Positions 15,284-23,101 of a DNA stretch of 32,455 nt are shown piece after piece. This stretch comes from Nocardiopsis xinjiangensis YIM 90004 (GTDB lineage Bacteria; Actinomycetota; Actinomycetes; Streptosporangiales; Streptosporangiaceae), in NCBI RefSeq assembly GCF_000341145.1, contig NZ_ANBE01000046.1, forward strand, positions 34,866 to 67,320. Reading direction: 5' to 3'. Numbering within the stretch: position 1 is the stretch's first letter; each line of letters begins with the position of its first letter. Below the pieces are notes generated by a model. It saw only the letters and a program-made list of their open reading frames with translations, was not told where the DNA came from and made no database searches. Position numbers and translations under genes: made by a program.

Positions 15284-16648
15284 ATGACCAGCCCCACCTT
15301 CGCCGTCCACGCCGACCGGGTCCTGACCCCGCAGGGCATCGCCCCGCACACCGTCGTGGTCGCCGGCGGCGCCGTGCAGCAGATCCTGCCCCGCGGCGCC
15401 GCACCCGCAGCCGCGGTGGACCACGAGATCACCCTCTCCGAGGACGAGGTGCTCCTCCCCGGCCTCGTCGACAGCCACGTGCACGTCAACGAACCCGGAC
15501 GTACCGAGTGGGAGGGCTTCGCCACCGCCACCCGCGCCGCCGCCCGGGGCGGGGTCACGACCCTGATCGACATGCCCCTCAACAGCGTTCCGCCCACCAC
15601 CACCGTGGAAGGGCTGGACGCCAAGCGCACCGCCGCCGGGGGCAAGCTCGCGATCGACGTGGGGTTCTGGGGCGGTGCCGTGCCCGAGAACAGCGCCCCC
15701 GGTCTCACCGGGGAACTCGAGGGCCTGCACGAACGCGGTGTCTTCGGGTTCAAGGCCTTCCTGTCGCCCTCCGGTGTGGAGGAGTTCGGCAACCTCTCAC
15801 CCGGTGAACTGGAGACCGCCGCGCACGCCATCGCGGCCTTCGGCGGGCGCCTCATCGTGCACGCCGAGGACCCCGACGTGCTCGACCGCGCCCCCGACTG
15901 CGCCGGCCGCGACTACGCCGATTTCCTGGCCTCCCGGCCCGAGACCGCCGAGAACGAGGCCATTGCACGGGTCATCGACGTGGCCCGCCGTACCGGGGTG
16001 CGCGCCCACGTGCTGCACCTGTCCAGCGCCGCCGCCCTGCCGCTCATCGCCCAGGCCCGGGCCGAGGGTGTGTCCCTGACGGTGGAGACCTGCCCGCACT
16101 ACCTCACCCTGGCGGCCGAGGCCATCCCGGAGGGGGCCACCCAGTACAAGTGCTGCCCGCCCATCCGCGACGAGGCCAATCGCGATCTGCTGTGGCGGGC
16201 CCTGCGCGAGGGGCTCATCGACTGTGTGGTCAGCGACCACTCGCCCAGCACCCCCGAGCTGAAGGACCTGGACACCGGTGACTTCGGTACCGCCTGGGGC
16301 GGCGTCTCCGGTCTCCAGGTGGGCCTGTCGGCGACCTGGACCGAGGCCCGGAGCCGGGGTGTGACTCTGGAGGAGGCCGTGGCGTGGATGTCCTCCGGTC
16401 CGGCCCGGGTGGCCGGGCTGCACGGCAAGGGCTCGCTGGTGGAGGGCGCCGACGCCGACCTGGCCGTCTTCGCCCCGGACGAGGCCTTCCCCGTGCGCGC
16501 CGCCGACCTGGGCCACCGCAACCCGGTGAGCGCCTACGAGGGCGCCGAGCTGGTCGGGCGGGTGCGCCGGACCTTCCTGCGCGGGGTGGAGGTGGACGAG
16601 CGCAGCACCGACGGGCGCATGATCGAACGCCAGGACGGGCCCGCCTGA
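15284..16648 (+). CDS. allB: Allantoinase
   Basis: Allantoinase hydrolyses the hydantoin ring of S-allantoin to allantoate. The 454-residue amidohydrolase carries the binuclear metal site: DSHVHVNEPGRTEWEGF (His65, His67), the probable carboxylated Lys157 in GFKAFLSPSG, His193 (IVHAED), His245 (HVLHLSS) and Asp318 (VVSDHSPS). ETCPHYLTL and GLQVGL are also typical of AllB. It begins 78 bases after the DUF6986 gene and is presumably co-transcribed with it. Start ATG 15284 gives the canonical length; the unusual leader is annotated separately. A terminator follows. Confidence 0.95.
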   Translation: MTSPTFAVHADRVLTPQGIAPHTVVVAGGAVQQILPRGAAPAAAVDHEITLSEDEVLLPGLVDSHVHVNEPGRTEWEGFATATRAAARGGVTTLIDMPLNSVPPTTTVEGLDAKRTAAGGKLAIDVGFWGGAVPENSAPGLTGELEGLHERGVFGFKAFLSPSGVEEFGNLSPGELETAAHAIAAFGGRLIVHAEDPDVLDRAPDCAGRDYADFLASRPETAENEAIARVIDVARRTGVRAHVLHLSSAAALPLIAQARAEGVSLTVETCPHYLTLAAEAIPEGATQYKCCPPIRDEANRDLLWRALREGLIDCVVSDHSPSTPELKDLDTGDFGTAWGGVSGLQVGLSATWTEARSRGVTLEEAVAWMSSGPARVAGLHGKGSLVEGADADLAVFAPDEAFPVRAADLGHRNPVSAYEGAELVGRVRRTFLRGVEVDERSTDGRMIERQDGPA

Positions 16649-16669
16649 TCCCGGCCCGGACGGAGCGGG

Positions 16670-16702
16670 GGAGGGGACGGACACCCGGCGCCCGTCCCCT
16701 CC
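16670..16702. terminator. Bidirectional terminator (allB / alc)
   Basis: A perfect 11-bp stem (16670-16680 with 16692-16702) has an 11-base loop. It lies 21 bases after the allB stop and 19 bases before the end of the convergent allantoicase gene. Confidence 0.8.
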
Positions 16703-16721
16703 GTCCGTGCGGGGGCAGGGC

Positions 16722-17849
16722 TCAGCCCTGGGCCCGGTCCCAGCGCTCCTGCAGCTGCCGGGAGCCGGTCTCGGTCGGAGAACCGAACACGTGCAGGCGT
16801 GCGATCCCGCCGTCGGGGAAGACGTCGGTGCGCACGTGGGTCGCGGTGACCGGGGCGTCCAGGACGAAACGGTGTTCACTGTCGGGCTGGAGCCGGGTGC
16901 GGGGCAGGATCTCGGTCCATGTCTCCGGGGCGGAGCCGTGGGCGTCGCGGGCCAGGACGGTGATCCATCCGGCGGCGTTGCCCTTGAGGTAGGCGGTGTC
17001 GATCTCCAGGGCCCGCACTTCGGTCTGGGCGGTCAGCCGGAACCGCACCCAGTCGTGGCCGGTGTCGCGGCGCCGGCGGTTCTCCCAGCCGTCGTCCATC
17101 TTGTGCGAGCGGCCGGGGGCGATGATGTTCTCCGGCGCGGAGTAGAAGCGGTCGGAGGCGTCCTCGACCGCGCCGCCGTTGAGCAGGGCGGCCACGTCGA
17201 AGGAGCCCTGGGCGGCCAGCCACTTCGGGTCGGCGACCGGCTCGCCGTACACGCGCAGGCGGGCCACACCGCCGTCGGGGAACTGCTTGAGGCGCAGGTG
17301 GGTCCAGCGCCGGGTGGAGGTGACCTCGAAACCGTTGGCGGCGTGCCCGTACACGGGGGTGCGCGGCACGAGCTCGGTCCATTCGGCGGCCAGCAGTTCC
17401 TCGGTGGTGGGCGTGCCCGGCACGACGGCGGCCTCGACGGCGACCTCGGTGGGGTGGTTGCCGCGGAAGTGGGCGGTGTCCACGTTCACGCCACGCACGA
17501 TCCCGGGCAGGGCCAGGCGGACCAGTGCCCAGTCGTGGTCCTGATGGAGGGGGTGGGGCCGGTCGGGGCCCGTGCCACGGCGGCGCCGGGTCTCCCAGCC
17601 GTCCATGACCTTGCCCTTGTGGCCGAAGGCCTGGGGATCGAACACGGCCGCTTCGGTCCGGAGCAGGTTCTCGCGGTGGGCGAAGAACTCGTCGTTGGCG
17701 TCCACGACGGCGCCGCCGAGCCGGCGGTCGGCCAGGTCGACCAGGCCGTCCAGGTCGAGCTTGCTCTCCTTGTAGTCGGCGAAGGGGTCGCCGCCGGGGT
17801 AGGGCTGGGCGTTGTAGGCGAGGGGATCGAAACCGGGGGTGGGGCTCAC
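16722..17849 (-). CDS. alc: Allantoicase
   Basis: Allantoicase converts allantoate to (S)-ureidoglycolate and urea. The 375-residue product contains the family's two homologous beta-rich repeats. The first has LGGAVVDANDEFFAHRENLL and MDGWETRRRR; the second has NGGAVEDASDRFYSAPENII and MDDGWENRRRR. Each repeat ends in PDGG(V/I)ARL(R/H)V(Y/F)G. GTG 17849 is chosen over the longer frame because AGGAG lies 4 bases upstream and the protein then begins SPTPGFDPLAYNAQPYPGGDPFADY. It is convergent with allB and follows the LysR-type gene by 87 bases, a gap rich in palindromes. Confidence 0.95.
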   Translation of the reverse strand: MSPTPGFDPLAYNAQPYPGGDPFADYKESKLDLDGLVDLADRRLGGAVVDANDEFFAHRENLLRTEAAVFDPQAFGHKGKVMDGWETRRRRGTGPDRPHPLHQDHDWALVRLALPGIVRGVNVDTAHFRGNHPTEVAVEAAVVPGTPTTEELLAAEWTELVPRTPVYGHAANGFEVTSTRRWTHLRLKQFPDGGVARLRVYGEPVADPKWLAAQGSFDVAALLNGGAVEDASDRFYSAPENIIAPGRSHKMDDGWENRRRRDTGHDWVRFRLTAQTEVRALEIDTAYLKGNAAGWITVLARDAHGSAPETWTEILPRTRLQPDSEHRFVLDAPVTATHVRTDVFPDGGIARLHVFGSPTETGSRQLQERWDRAQG

Positions 17850-17923
17850 GGTGCTCCTGTTGTGTCGGTGGGTGGGACACATCCAGAGTCTCAACGGAAA
17901 CCGATAAGCACCAGCGATAGTTT

Positions 17924-17953
17924 CTGATCAGTATGTTCAGGAAAACTGAACAT
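17924..17953. promoter_or_regulatory. Palindrome cluster between the LysR-type gene and alc
   Basis: CTGATCAG (17924-17931) is a perfect 8-bp palindrome. Adjacent arms ATGTTCAG (17933-17940) and CTGAACAT (17946-17953) form a perfect 8-bp inverted repeat with a 5-base spacer. The core TTCAG-N5-CTGAA fits the T-N11-A pattern of LysR-type sites. The repeat spans the LysR-type gene's own TGA stop (17937-17939). It could be an operator for alc, a transcript-end hairpin, or both. Confidence 0.55.
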
Positions 17954-18872
17954 TATCCTGGTCGAGCCCCACGGCCGTCCGCCGCAGTGCGTCCAACGCC
18001 GCCGCGATCCTCGGATGCTCGCCCGCCCCGGCCCGCACCACAGCGATGACGTGCCGCCGCGGCCGGTCGCCGGCCGGCACCCGCAGCACCGCCCCGGGTG
18101 TGTGGCCGGCCGCCGCCAGACGCGGCACCAACGCCAACCCCATTCCGGCGGCCACCATGTCCAGGATCGCCCGCCAGTCCGAGGCCACGTGCGCATGCTC
18201 GGGCACGAACCCCGCCTGTGCGCACGCGGCCAGGGTGATCTCGCGCCAGGGCCCCGAAGCCCCGTAGATCCAGCCCTGCCCGGACAGGTCGGCCAGCCGC
18301 GGGGCCCGCTCCGAACGCGCGCGAGGGTGGTCGGCGGGCAGAGCCAGGTCCAAGGGGTCGGCGAGGAGCTCGGAACGGTCGTAGCGCCCGTCCGGCCCGG
18401 CGGGGGCCTGGGCGGCCAAGGACAGTCCGATGTCGATCTCCCCGGCGGCCAGCAGCTCGTAGACCTCGGCCGCGTCGGCCTGATGTACCCGTGTGGACAA
18501 CCCCGGGCGCTCCCCGGCCAGGGTGTTGAGGGCCGGAACCACCAGCCGCGGGATCGCGGTGGCGAAAGCACCCACACGCACGCCCCCGGCCTCGCCGCGG
18601 GTGAACCCCTCCAGCTCGGCCTCGGCCCGTTCCAGCTGGGCGAGCACCGTGTCGGTGTGGCGCAGCAGCACACGGGCGGCCTCGGTCAGGCGCACCCCGC
18701 GGCCCTGCGACTCCAACAGAGGGGTGCCCACCTCGTGAGACAGGGAGGAGAGCTGTTGGGAGACCGCGGAGGGCGTCATGCACAGCGCCTCCGCGGTGGC
18801 CCGCACCGTCCCCAGTTCCGACAGCGCCCGCAGTACCCGCAACTTCCGAAGATCCCAGTCGGTCACCCGCAC
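17937..18872 (-). CDS. LysR-family transcriptional regulator
   Basis: This is a LysR-type regulator of about 311 residues. The N-terminal winged helix-turn-helix is DLRKLRVLRALSELGTVRATAEALCMTPSAVSQQLSSLSHEVG (about 7-50). A periplasmic-binding-protein-like effector domain follows (about 95-305), with DIGLSLAA and the LVPRLA segment. GTG 18872 or GTG 18866 are the plausible starts; neither has a strong Shine-Dalgarno, and the longer frame to 19013 runs into the permease gene. It lies between the permease and alc on the same strand, so it probably controls one of them. The effector is unknown; a purine or allantoin intermediate is a guess from context. Confidence 0.87.
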   Translation of the reverse strand: MRVTDWDLRKLRVLRALSELGTVRATAEALCMTPSAVSQQLSSLSHEVGTPLLESQGRGVRLTEAARVLLRHTDTVLAQLERAEAELEGFTRGEAGGVRVGAFATAIPRLVVPALNTLAGERPGLSTRVHQADAAEVYELLAAGEIDIGLSLAAQAPAGPDGRYDRSELLADPLDLALPADHPRARSERAPRLADLSGQGWIYGASGPWREITLAACAQAGFVPEHAHVASDWRAILDMVAAGMGLALVPRLAAAGHTPGAVLRVPAGDRPRRHVIAVVRAGAGEHPRIAAALDALRRTAVGLDQDNVQFS

Positions 18873-18902
18873 AGAAGTACCAGTTCCGAGCGCCGACACG
18901 GA

Positions 18903-18930
18903 ACCGGGAGGGGTCGCTGCCCCTCCCGGT
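18903..18930 (-). terminator. Hairpin terminator after the NCS2 permease gene
   Basis: A perfect 11-bp stem (18903-18913 with 18920-18930) has a 6-base loop. It lies 25-52 bases downstream of the permease stop and just ahead of the LysR-type gene, separating the two transcripts. Confidence 0.8.
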
Positions 18931-18954
18931 CCGCCGTTCTCGCTCAGGCCACGT

Positions 18955-20442
18955 CTACCGGTGGCCGCTGGGGTGTTCGCCGCTCTCCCCATCGTGGTAG
19001 GCGGCCCCCGCATGGTCGGTGTACTTGGCCTCGCCCGGGCCGGCGCTGCCGATGTCGTCCTGCTCGATCTCGGCAGGCGCCCCCGGTTGCGGGCGGCGTC
19101 CGATCACGTTGAAGCAGATGTTGAGCACGACCGCGACCAGTGCGGCACCGATGATGCCGGAGTGGGCGATCATCTCCACCGTCTCGGGCAGCTGCTCGTA
19201 GAAGGTGGGGTAGGCCAGCGGCACGATCGCCACACCGATGGCCGAGGAGACCAGCACCAGGTTGAGGTTGTCGTTGAGGTCGACCTTGGCCAGCGTCTTG
19301 ATGCCGCTGGCCGCCACGCTGCCGAACAGCACCAGGCCGGCCCCGCCCAGCACCGGTCCGGGGATGGCGGCCATGACCCCGCCCAGTACCGGGAACAGGC
19401 CCAGCACCAGCAGGATCCCCGCGCCCGTGGCCACCACGTAGCGGCTGCGGATGCCGGTCAGTGCCAACAGGCCGATGTTCTGCGCGAAGGAGCTCGTGGG
19501 GGTGGCGCCGAAGATCGGGCCCAGGATCGACCCGCTCACGTCGGCCCGCAGACCGGCCGAGATGCGCTTGGCGTCCACCTTCGACCCGGTGATCTCACCG
19601 ACCGCGATGATGTGCGAGGCGCCCTCGGTCAGCACCACCAGCATGATGATGCACATCGTCGCGATCGCGGTGACCTCGAACTGAGGGGCACCGAAGTAGA
19701 ACAGCGACGTCGGGTCGAAGACCGTGTCGGCCTCACCGACCCGGGAGAAGTCGGCCATCCCGAACGGGAGGGCCAGCAGGGTGCCCAGGATCAGACCGAA
19801 CAGGATCGACAGGCGGCCCCAGATGCCCGGGAGCACACGCGAACCCAGCAGGATGATCGCCAGTGTGACCCCGGCCAGGGCCATGTTGCTCAGCGGAGCG
19901 GAGGGTTCGACGGAGTCGTCCTCCAGGATCCAGTCGGCGGCCACCGGCATCAGGCTGACCCCGATGACGGTGATGATCGTTCCGGTCACCACCGGCGGGA
20001 AGAAACGGATGAGCTGGCCGAAGAACGGAGTCAGGCACAGGGCGAAGAGCCCCGCGGCCATCGAGGCGCCGAAGGCCGTCGGGAGGTTCTCGCCGTTCTC
20101 ACCCGCGGCCAGCGACGTGATCGCACTGACCGGGACGAAGGAACAGGCCACCACGATCGGCATCTGCGCGCCGATCCGGCGGTGTCCCACGGACTGCATG
20201 AGTGTGGCGATCCCCGCCACCAGGAGCGCGCCGCTGACGAGGATGCCCATGGCGGCAGGGTCGTTCGCGATCCCAGCGGCGGCGCCGATGACGAGAGCCG
20301 GCGCGACCGCACCGGCGTACATGGTCAGGATGTGTTGGAGCCCGTAGACGAACAGCAGCCGAGGCGGCAGCTTCTCGTCCTCGGGGCGTTCGGGGGAGGC
20401 GTTCGGTGTGGCCGGGTCCTTCGCGGACGGACTTTTCGACAT
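18955..20442 (-). CDS. NCS2-family nucleobase permease (uracil/xanthine/urate type)
   Basis: This 495-residue integral membrane symporter is predicted to have 12-14 helices. The QH of the first helix (LQHILTMYAGAV, Q36-H37), the helix-8 segment TEGASHIIAVGEITG (about 272-286) and the signature QNIGLLALTG (321-330) match the purine branch of nucleobase-cation symporter-2. The last 45 or so residues are a hydrophilic cytoplasmic tail. By neighbourhood (urate oxidase upstream on the same strand, allantoin genes downstream) the substrate is most likely urate or xanthine, but sequence alone does not settle it. The start ATG 20442 lacks a strong Shine-Dalgarno. The longer frame upstream is Arg/Pro-rich filler. 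Confidence 0.92.
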   Translation of the reverse strand: MSKSPSAKDPATPNASPERPEDEKLPPRLLFVYGLQHILTMYAGAVAPALVIGAAAGIANDPAAMGILVSGALLVAGIATLMQSVGHRRIGAQMPIVVACSFVPVSAITSLAAGENGENLPTAFGASMAAGLFALCLTPFFGQLIRFFPPVVTGTIITVIGVSLMPVAADWILEDDSVEPSAPLSNMALAGVTLAIILLGSRVLPGIWGRLSILFGLILGTLLALPFGMADFSRVGEADTVFDPTSLFYFGAPQFEVTAIATMCIIMLVVLTEGASHIIAVGEITGSKVDAKRISAGLRADVSGSILGPIFGATPTSSFAQNIGLLALTGIRSRYVVATGAGILLVLGLFPVLGGVMAAIPGPVLGGAGLVLFGSVAASGIKTLAKVDLNDNLNLVLVSSAIGVAIVPLAYPTFYEQLPETVEMIAHSGIIGAALVAVVLNICFNVIGRRPQPGAPAEIEQDDIGSAGPGEAKYTDHAGAAYHDGESGEHPSGHR

Positions 20443-20705
20443 GGCCAGATACCAGCCTTTGCGGTGGAGGGGCCGCCGGCGCGGCGACCGGGTTTCGGGC
20501 ACTGGGGCCCGTGCTGTGACGCGTCGGCCCGGGACGTGCCGCTCTCGGGCACGCCGTGGGCCGGAAGCCCGCCGTACGGGACGGGCTGGGCGCAGCTCCC
20601 TGTTTCCCGGGACAGGGGGAGGAGCGGGGCCGCGTGAGGGCGCGGGCCCCGTCCTCACACGCGATGACGCAGAAGCCGGCCGGGGCCTCTACGAGCGGTG
20701 ACCCA

Positions 20706-20735
20706 GGGTCTGTTCGGTGGATGCCTCACAGGCCC
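20706..20735 (-). terminator. Hairpin at the urate oxidase stop
   Basis: Eight-base arms (20706-20713 and 20728-20735) pair with one mismatch around a 14-base loop, ending on the first base of the urate oxidase stop codon. A second stem, 20596-20603 with 20612-20619 (8 pairs, one G-U), lies 100 bases further on. Apart from these two hairpins I see nothing definite in the 292 bases between the oxidase and permease genes. Confidence 0.45.
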
Positions 20736-21631
20736 TAGACGAAGCCGGGGACGTTCTTCCATGCATCGCCGGCTTCGGGGGCGTCGTCGCGCTCGACCGT
20801 GGCCTCGATCTTGCCGTAGGGACGGTCGGCGGCGAAGAACACCTCGTTGGGGTTGTCGAGTCCGAACGGGCCCAGGTCCACGAGGAAGTGGTGGTTGTTC
20901 GGCATCGAGAAGCGGATCTCGGCGACCTCGGGGCGCGCCTCCAGCACCGCCTTGCCCATCTCGTACAGCGTCTGCTGCAGGGCCAGGCTGTGGGTTTCGG
21001 CGAAGGTCTCCAAACACAGATCGCGGATGGCGGTGTAGGCCTTGTCGTAGTCGTGGTCGACCCCGACGTAGCGCCAGCGCGCGGTCACGTCCGTGGCCAG
21101 GATGCGGTCGTTGGTCTCGGGCAGGGTGGTGTACTTGGTCTTCGGGTAGCCGTGGAACTCCGAGCCCGTGGACTTGAGCACGGTCAGCCCCTCGAAGCCG
21201 GAGACCACCCACTCCCGGTCGCCGTCCTTGTTGACGACGGTGGTGCGGGTCTCGGAACCGTCCTGCGAGAAAGCGTGGTCGTGCGGTCCGCCGGAGGTCT
21301 GGATGCGGCTCCAGGAGTACTCCTGGACCTCTTCGCGGGCCCCGGACACGTACTCGTGCTCGTCCACGAAGTGCCGGGCCAGGCGCAGGGCGAAGTCCTC
21401 GATCGCGCCGACACCGCCCCATTCGCGGGCCTTGGCGTAGACGGTGTTCTTCTGGGTGTCGGTCGGCAGGCACCTGGCGTTGTCACCATCGATGTGGACA
21501 TCCTCCAGGTCGCCGCGCAGCTGCGAGGTGACGTTGATGTCCTTGAGGTGGTGGATGTCGGTGTCGCGGTTGACGTGGACGAGGTGGACCTCGGCCTTGC
21601 CGTACTGGTTGTCTCCGAGTCGGATGCCCAT
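20735..21631 (-). CDS. uox: Factor-independent urate hydroxylase (urate oxidase)
   Basis: Urate oxidase converts urate and O2 to 5-hydroxyisourate and H2O2 without cofactor. The 298-residue product has the two-fold T-fold layout: an N-terminal YGKAEVHLVHVNRD with catalytic-type Lys12, NTVYAKA with Thr63, a FALRLARHFV helix, and in the second half EIRFSMPNNHHF and VDLGPFGLDNPNEVFFAADRPYG. ATG 21631 has GGAG 8 bases upstream and gives MGIRLGDNQYGKAEV, the standard start. Upstream ATGs at 21655 and 21664 would put a palindrome inside the gene. It lies 241 bases downstream of uraH and may be transcribed separately. Confidence 0.95.
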   Translation of the reverse strand: MGIRLGDNQYGKAEVHLVHVNRDTDIHHLKDINVTSQLRGDLEDVHIDGDNARCLPTDTQKNTVYAKAREWGGVGAIEDFALRLARHFVDEHEYVSGAREEVQEYSWSRIQTSGGPHDHAFSQDGSETRTTVVNKDGDREWVVSGFEGLTVLKSTGSEFHGYPKTKYTTLPETNDRILATDVTARWRYVGVDHDYDKAYTAIRDLCLETFAETHSLALQQTLYEMGKAVLEARPEVAEIRFSMPNNHHFLVDLGPFGLDNPNEVFFAADRPYGKIEATVERDDAPEAGDAWKNVPGFV

Positions 21632-21646
21632 CAGGGTGTCTCCATC

Positions 21647-21658
21647 CGTATGCATACG
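21647..21658. promoter_or_regulatory. Perfect 12-bp palindrome upstream of uox
   Basis: CGTATGCATACG is fully self-complementary and lies 16 bases before the uox start codon. A related half-site, GCGTATG, occurs at about 21685-21691. TCCGTAT at this site also occurs in the palindrome before uraD, so the two may bind the same regulator. Confidence 0.5.
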
Positions 21659-21872
21659 TTTCATCGCGTGCGCCGATGCGTCGTGCGTATGAGGGAGGAC
21701 CGCTGTGGTCGTGCGGAAGGACCTGTCACGCACTCGAAGTTGGCAGGTGGTTCGTCCGGGGGGATCAGGGCCGGGGCATCGTTCCTTCGTCTTGGTGGGA
21801 CGGGTGGTACCGGGGCTCCGGGCGATCAGGAGCCGAGCGGGGGACCGGGATGCGGTGTCCGCTGCGCAGCCC

Positions 21873-22217
21873 CTAGGAGCCCCGGTAGGTCGTGTAGCTG
21901 TAGCGGTTGAGCAGGATCGGCACGTGGTAGTGGCGGTCCTCCTCGGCGAGGTCGAAGACGACGGTGACCTCGGGGTAGAAGGCGCGCTGGCCGAGCGCGT
22001 CGAAGTAGGCGCCGGTGTCGAAGACGATCCGGTAGTAACCGGCCGTGAGCTGGTCGGGGCCCAGGTCGGGCACGCGCCCGTCGTCGTTGGTGCGCCCCTC
22101 GGCGACCGGCTTCCAGGAGGTGCGTTCCCGGTCGGCGGCGGCCTCCAGCCGCACGGGGACCTCACGTGCGGGGCGGCCCAGTGAGGCGTCGAGGATGTGT
22201 GTGGTCACGTGGCTCAT
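21873..22217 (-). CDS. uraH: 5-Hydroxyisourate hydrolase (transthyretin-like)
   Basis: HIU hydrolase opens 5-hydroxyisourate to OHCU, the second step of urate breakdown. The 114-residue protein has THILDASLGRPAREVPVRLE at the N-terminus with an active-site His, the central GRTNDDGRV, AYFDALGQRAFYPEVTVVF, and the HYHVPILLNRYSYTTYRGS ending that carries the active-site His and the diagnostic C-terminal YRGS. The start ATG 22217 overlaps the uraD stop by 4 bases, so translation is coupled. Confidence 0.96.
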   Translation of the reverse strand: MSHVTTHILDASLGRPAREVPVRLEAAADRERTSWKPVAEGRTNDDGRVPDLGPDQLTAGYYRIVFDTGAYFDALGQRAFYPEVTVVFDLAEEDRHYHVPILLNRYSYTTYRGS

Positions 22218-22768
22218 ACGGACTCCAGGAGTTTGACCAGACGCAGGCCGGCGATCTTGCGCAGCTCGTCGCCGACGACCGCCAGTTCGGTGCCGTGATC
22301 GTTGTACAGGCGCTCGACCAGGTCGGCCAGCAGGTCGCGGGGGCCGCGGCCGCTGGCGCACACGAGGTAGATCTGTCCGAAGCGGTCCTCGTACTCCTTC
22401 TGCGCGAAGGCGAAGACCCGCTGCACCTTGGCGGTGGCGTCGTCGGCGCCGGAGGCGAAGGCGGACTGTTCGCCCCGCGACCAGTTGGCCTCGGTGCCCT
22501 TGCCTTCGGCCTTCTCGCCGATGCGCGGGTGGCGGGCCAGCGCGCCTGCCACTTCCTCGCCGGTGATAGCGCGCGCGTGGGTGTCCGCGCGGATCAAGAG
22601 GGTCTCGCGGTCGGGGAAGGGCGCCTCGGAGGCGACTTCCTCCACCCAACGGCCGATGTCGAGGCATTGCGCGAGTTCGGTGCGCAGGTCCTCGGCGGTG
22701 AGCGCGTTCAGGCGCGCCAGACCCGGTTCGGGGTCGGTGTCCCCACCAGGCGGGGTGCTCTGGGGCAT
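22214..22768 (-). CDS. uraD: OHCU decarboxylase
   Basis: OHCU decarboxylase produces S-allantoin from 2-oxo-4-hydroxy-4-carboxy-5-ureidoimidazoline, completing the uox-uraH-uraD route. The 184-residue helical protein has the signature HPRIGEKAEG (His80), WSRGEQSAF, YEDRFGQIYLVCASGRGPRDLLADLVERLYND and the terminal ELRKIAGLRLVKLL. The start ATG 22768 is preceded by a GGGAGAGG purine tract. It is first in the uraD-uraH transcript, with the promoter annotated upstream. Residues 1-14 are a variable hydrophilic tail. Confidence 0.95.
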   Translation of the reverse strand: MPQSTPPGGDTDPEPGLARLNALTAEDLRTELAQCLDIGRWVEEVASEAPFPDRETLLIRADTHARAITGEEVAGALARHPRIGEKAEGKGTEANWSRGEQSAFASGADDATAKVQRVFAFAQKEYEDRFGQIYLVCASGRGPRDLLADLVERLYNDHGTELAVVGDELRKIAGLRLVKLLESV

Positions 22769-22855
22769 GTGTCCTCTCCCGGGACCCGGCCGGTCCCGGC
22801 CCGCTGGACCATGTGGCTCGGACCGACCGGCGTTTTCGTAGTGCAGTTCAACGAT

Positions 22856-22868
22856 TCCGTATTACGGA
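22856..22868. promoter_or_regulatory. Palindrome downstream of the uraD promoter
   Basis: TCCGT, three bases, ACGGA is a perfect inverted repeat, extended with one mismatch by flanking AT/TT. It lies 8 bases past the -10 hexamer on the minus strand, at or just after the expected start of transcription, a typical repressor position. Confidence 0.5.
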
Positions 22869-22876
22869 TTGGAGGG

Positions 22877-22907
22877 ACTCTAATGGACGACCGTGTGATC
22901 TTGTCAA
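22877..22907 (-). promoter_or_regulatory. Probable uraD-uraH promoter
   Basis: On the minus strand a consensus TTGACA (22907 to 22902) is followed after 19 bases by TAGAGT (22882 to 22877, four of six). The spacer is a little long. Transcription would start near 22870, giving a leader of about 100 bases to uraD. Confidence 0.5.
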
Positions 22908-22951
22908 CACCAGCAAGGGGATCCCAGCGAGAAACTGCCTGATCTGTGCTT

Positions 22952-23010
22952 TCACATGAAGAACTGCGGAAGTTACTGGTCTGCGTGCGGGGTCTGTGGG
23001 GTTCATGTGA
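22952..23010. promoter_or_regulatory. Widely spaced 9-bp inverted repeat in the uraD-hyi control region
   Basis: TCACATGAA (22952-22960) and its exact reverse complement TTCATGTGA (23002-23010) have start points 50 bases apart. The first copy is part of the short palindrome TTCACATGAA. The position between two divergent promoters suggests paired regulator sites or a looping arrangement. Confidence 0.4.
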
Positions 23011-23065
23011 CGCACGTGGTCGGCCTTCGCGGGCGATGGGGGAGGGGGTCGGTGTCGGCGTGTAC

Positions 23066-23094
23066 TTGACAGGCCCAGGCGGCCCGGCACACAC
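23066..23094 (+). promoter_or_regulatory. Possible hyi promoter
   Basis: A consensus -35 TTGACA lies at 23066-23071. The best -10 at 17-18 bases is weak (around 23089-23095, CACACT), so positive control or an alternative -10 is possible. The tandem repeats begin just downstream. Confidence 0.35.
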
Positions 23095-23101
23095 TCGAAG
23101 T

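Noticed and set aside
21632..21664. Longer urate oxidase starts at ATG 21655 or 21664
   Set aside because: They add non-homologous residues and would bury the CGTATGCATACG palindrome in the gene; ATG 21631 has GGAG at proper spacing and the standard N-terminus.
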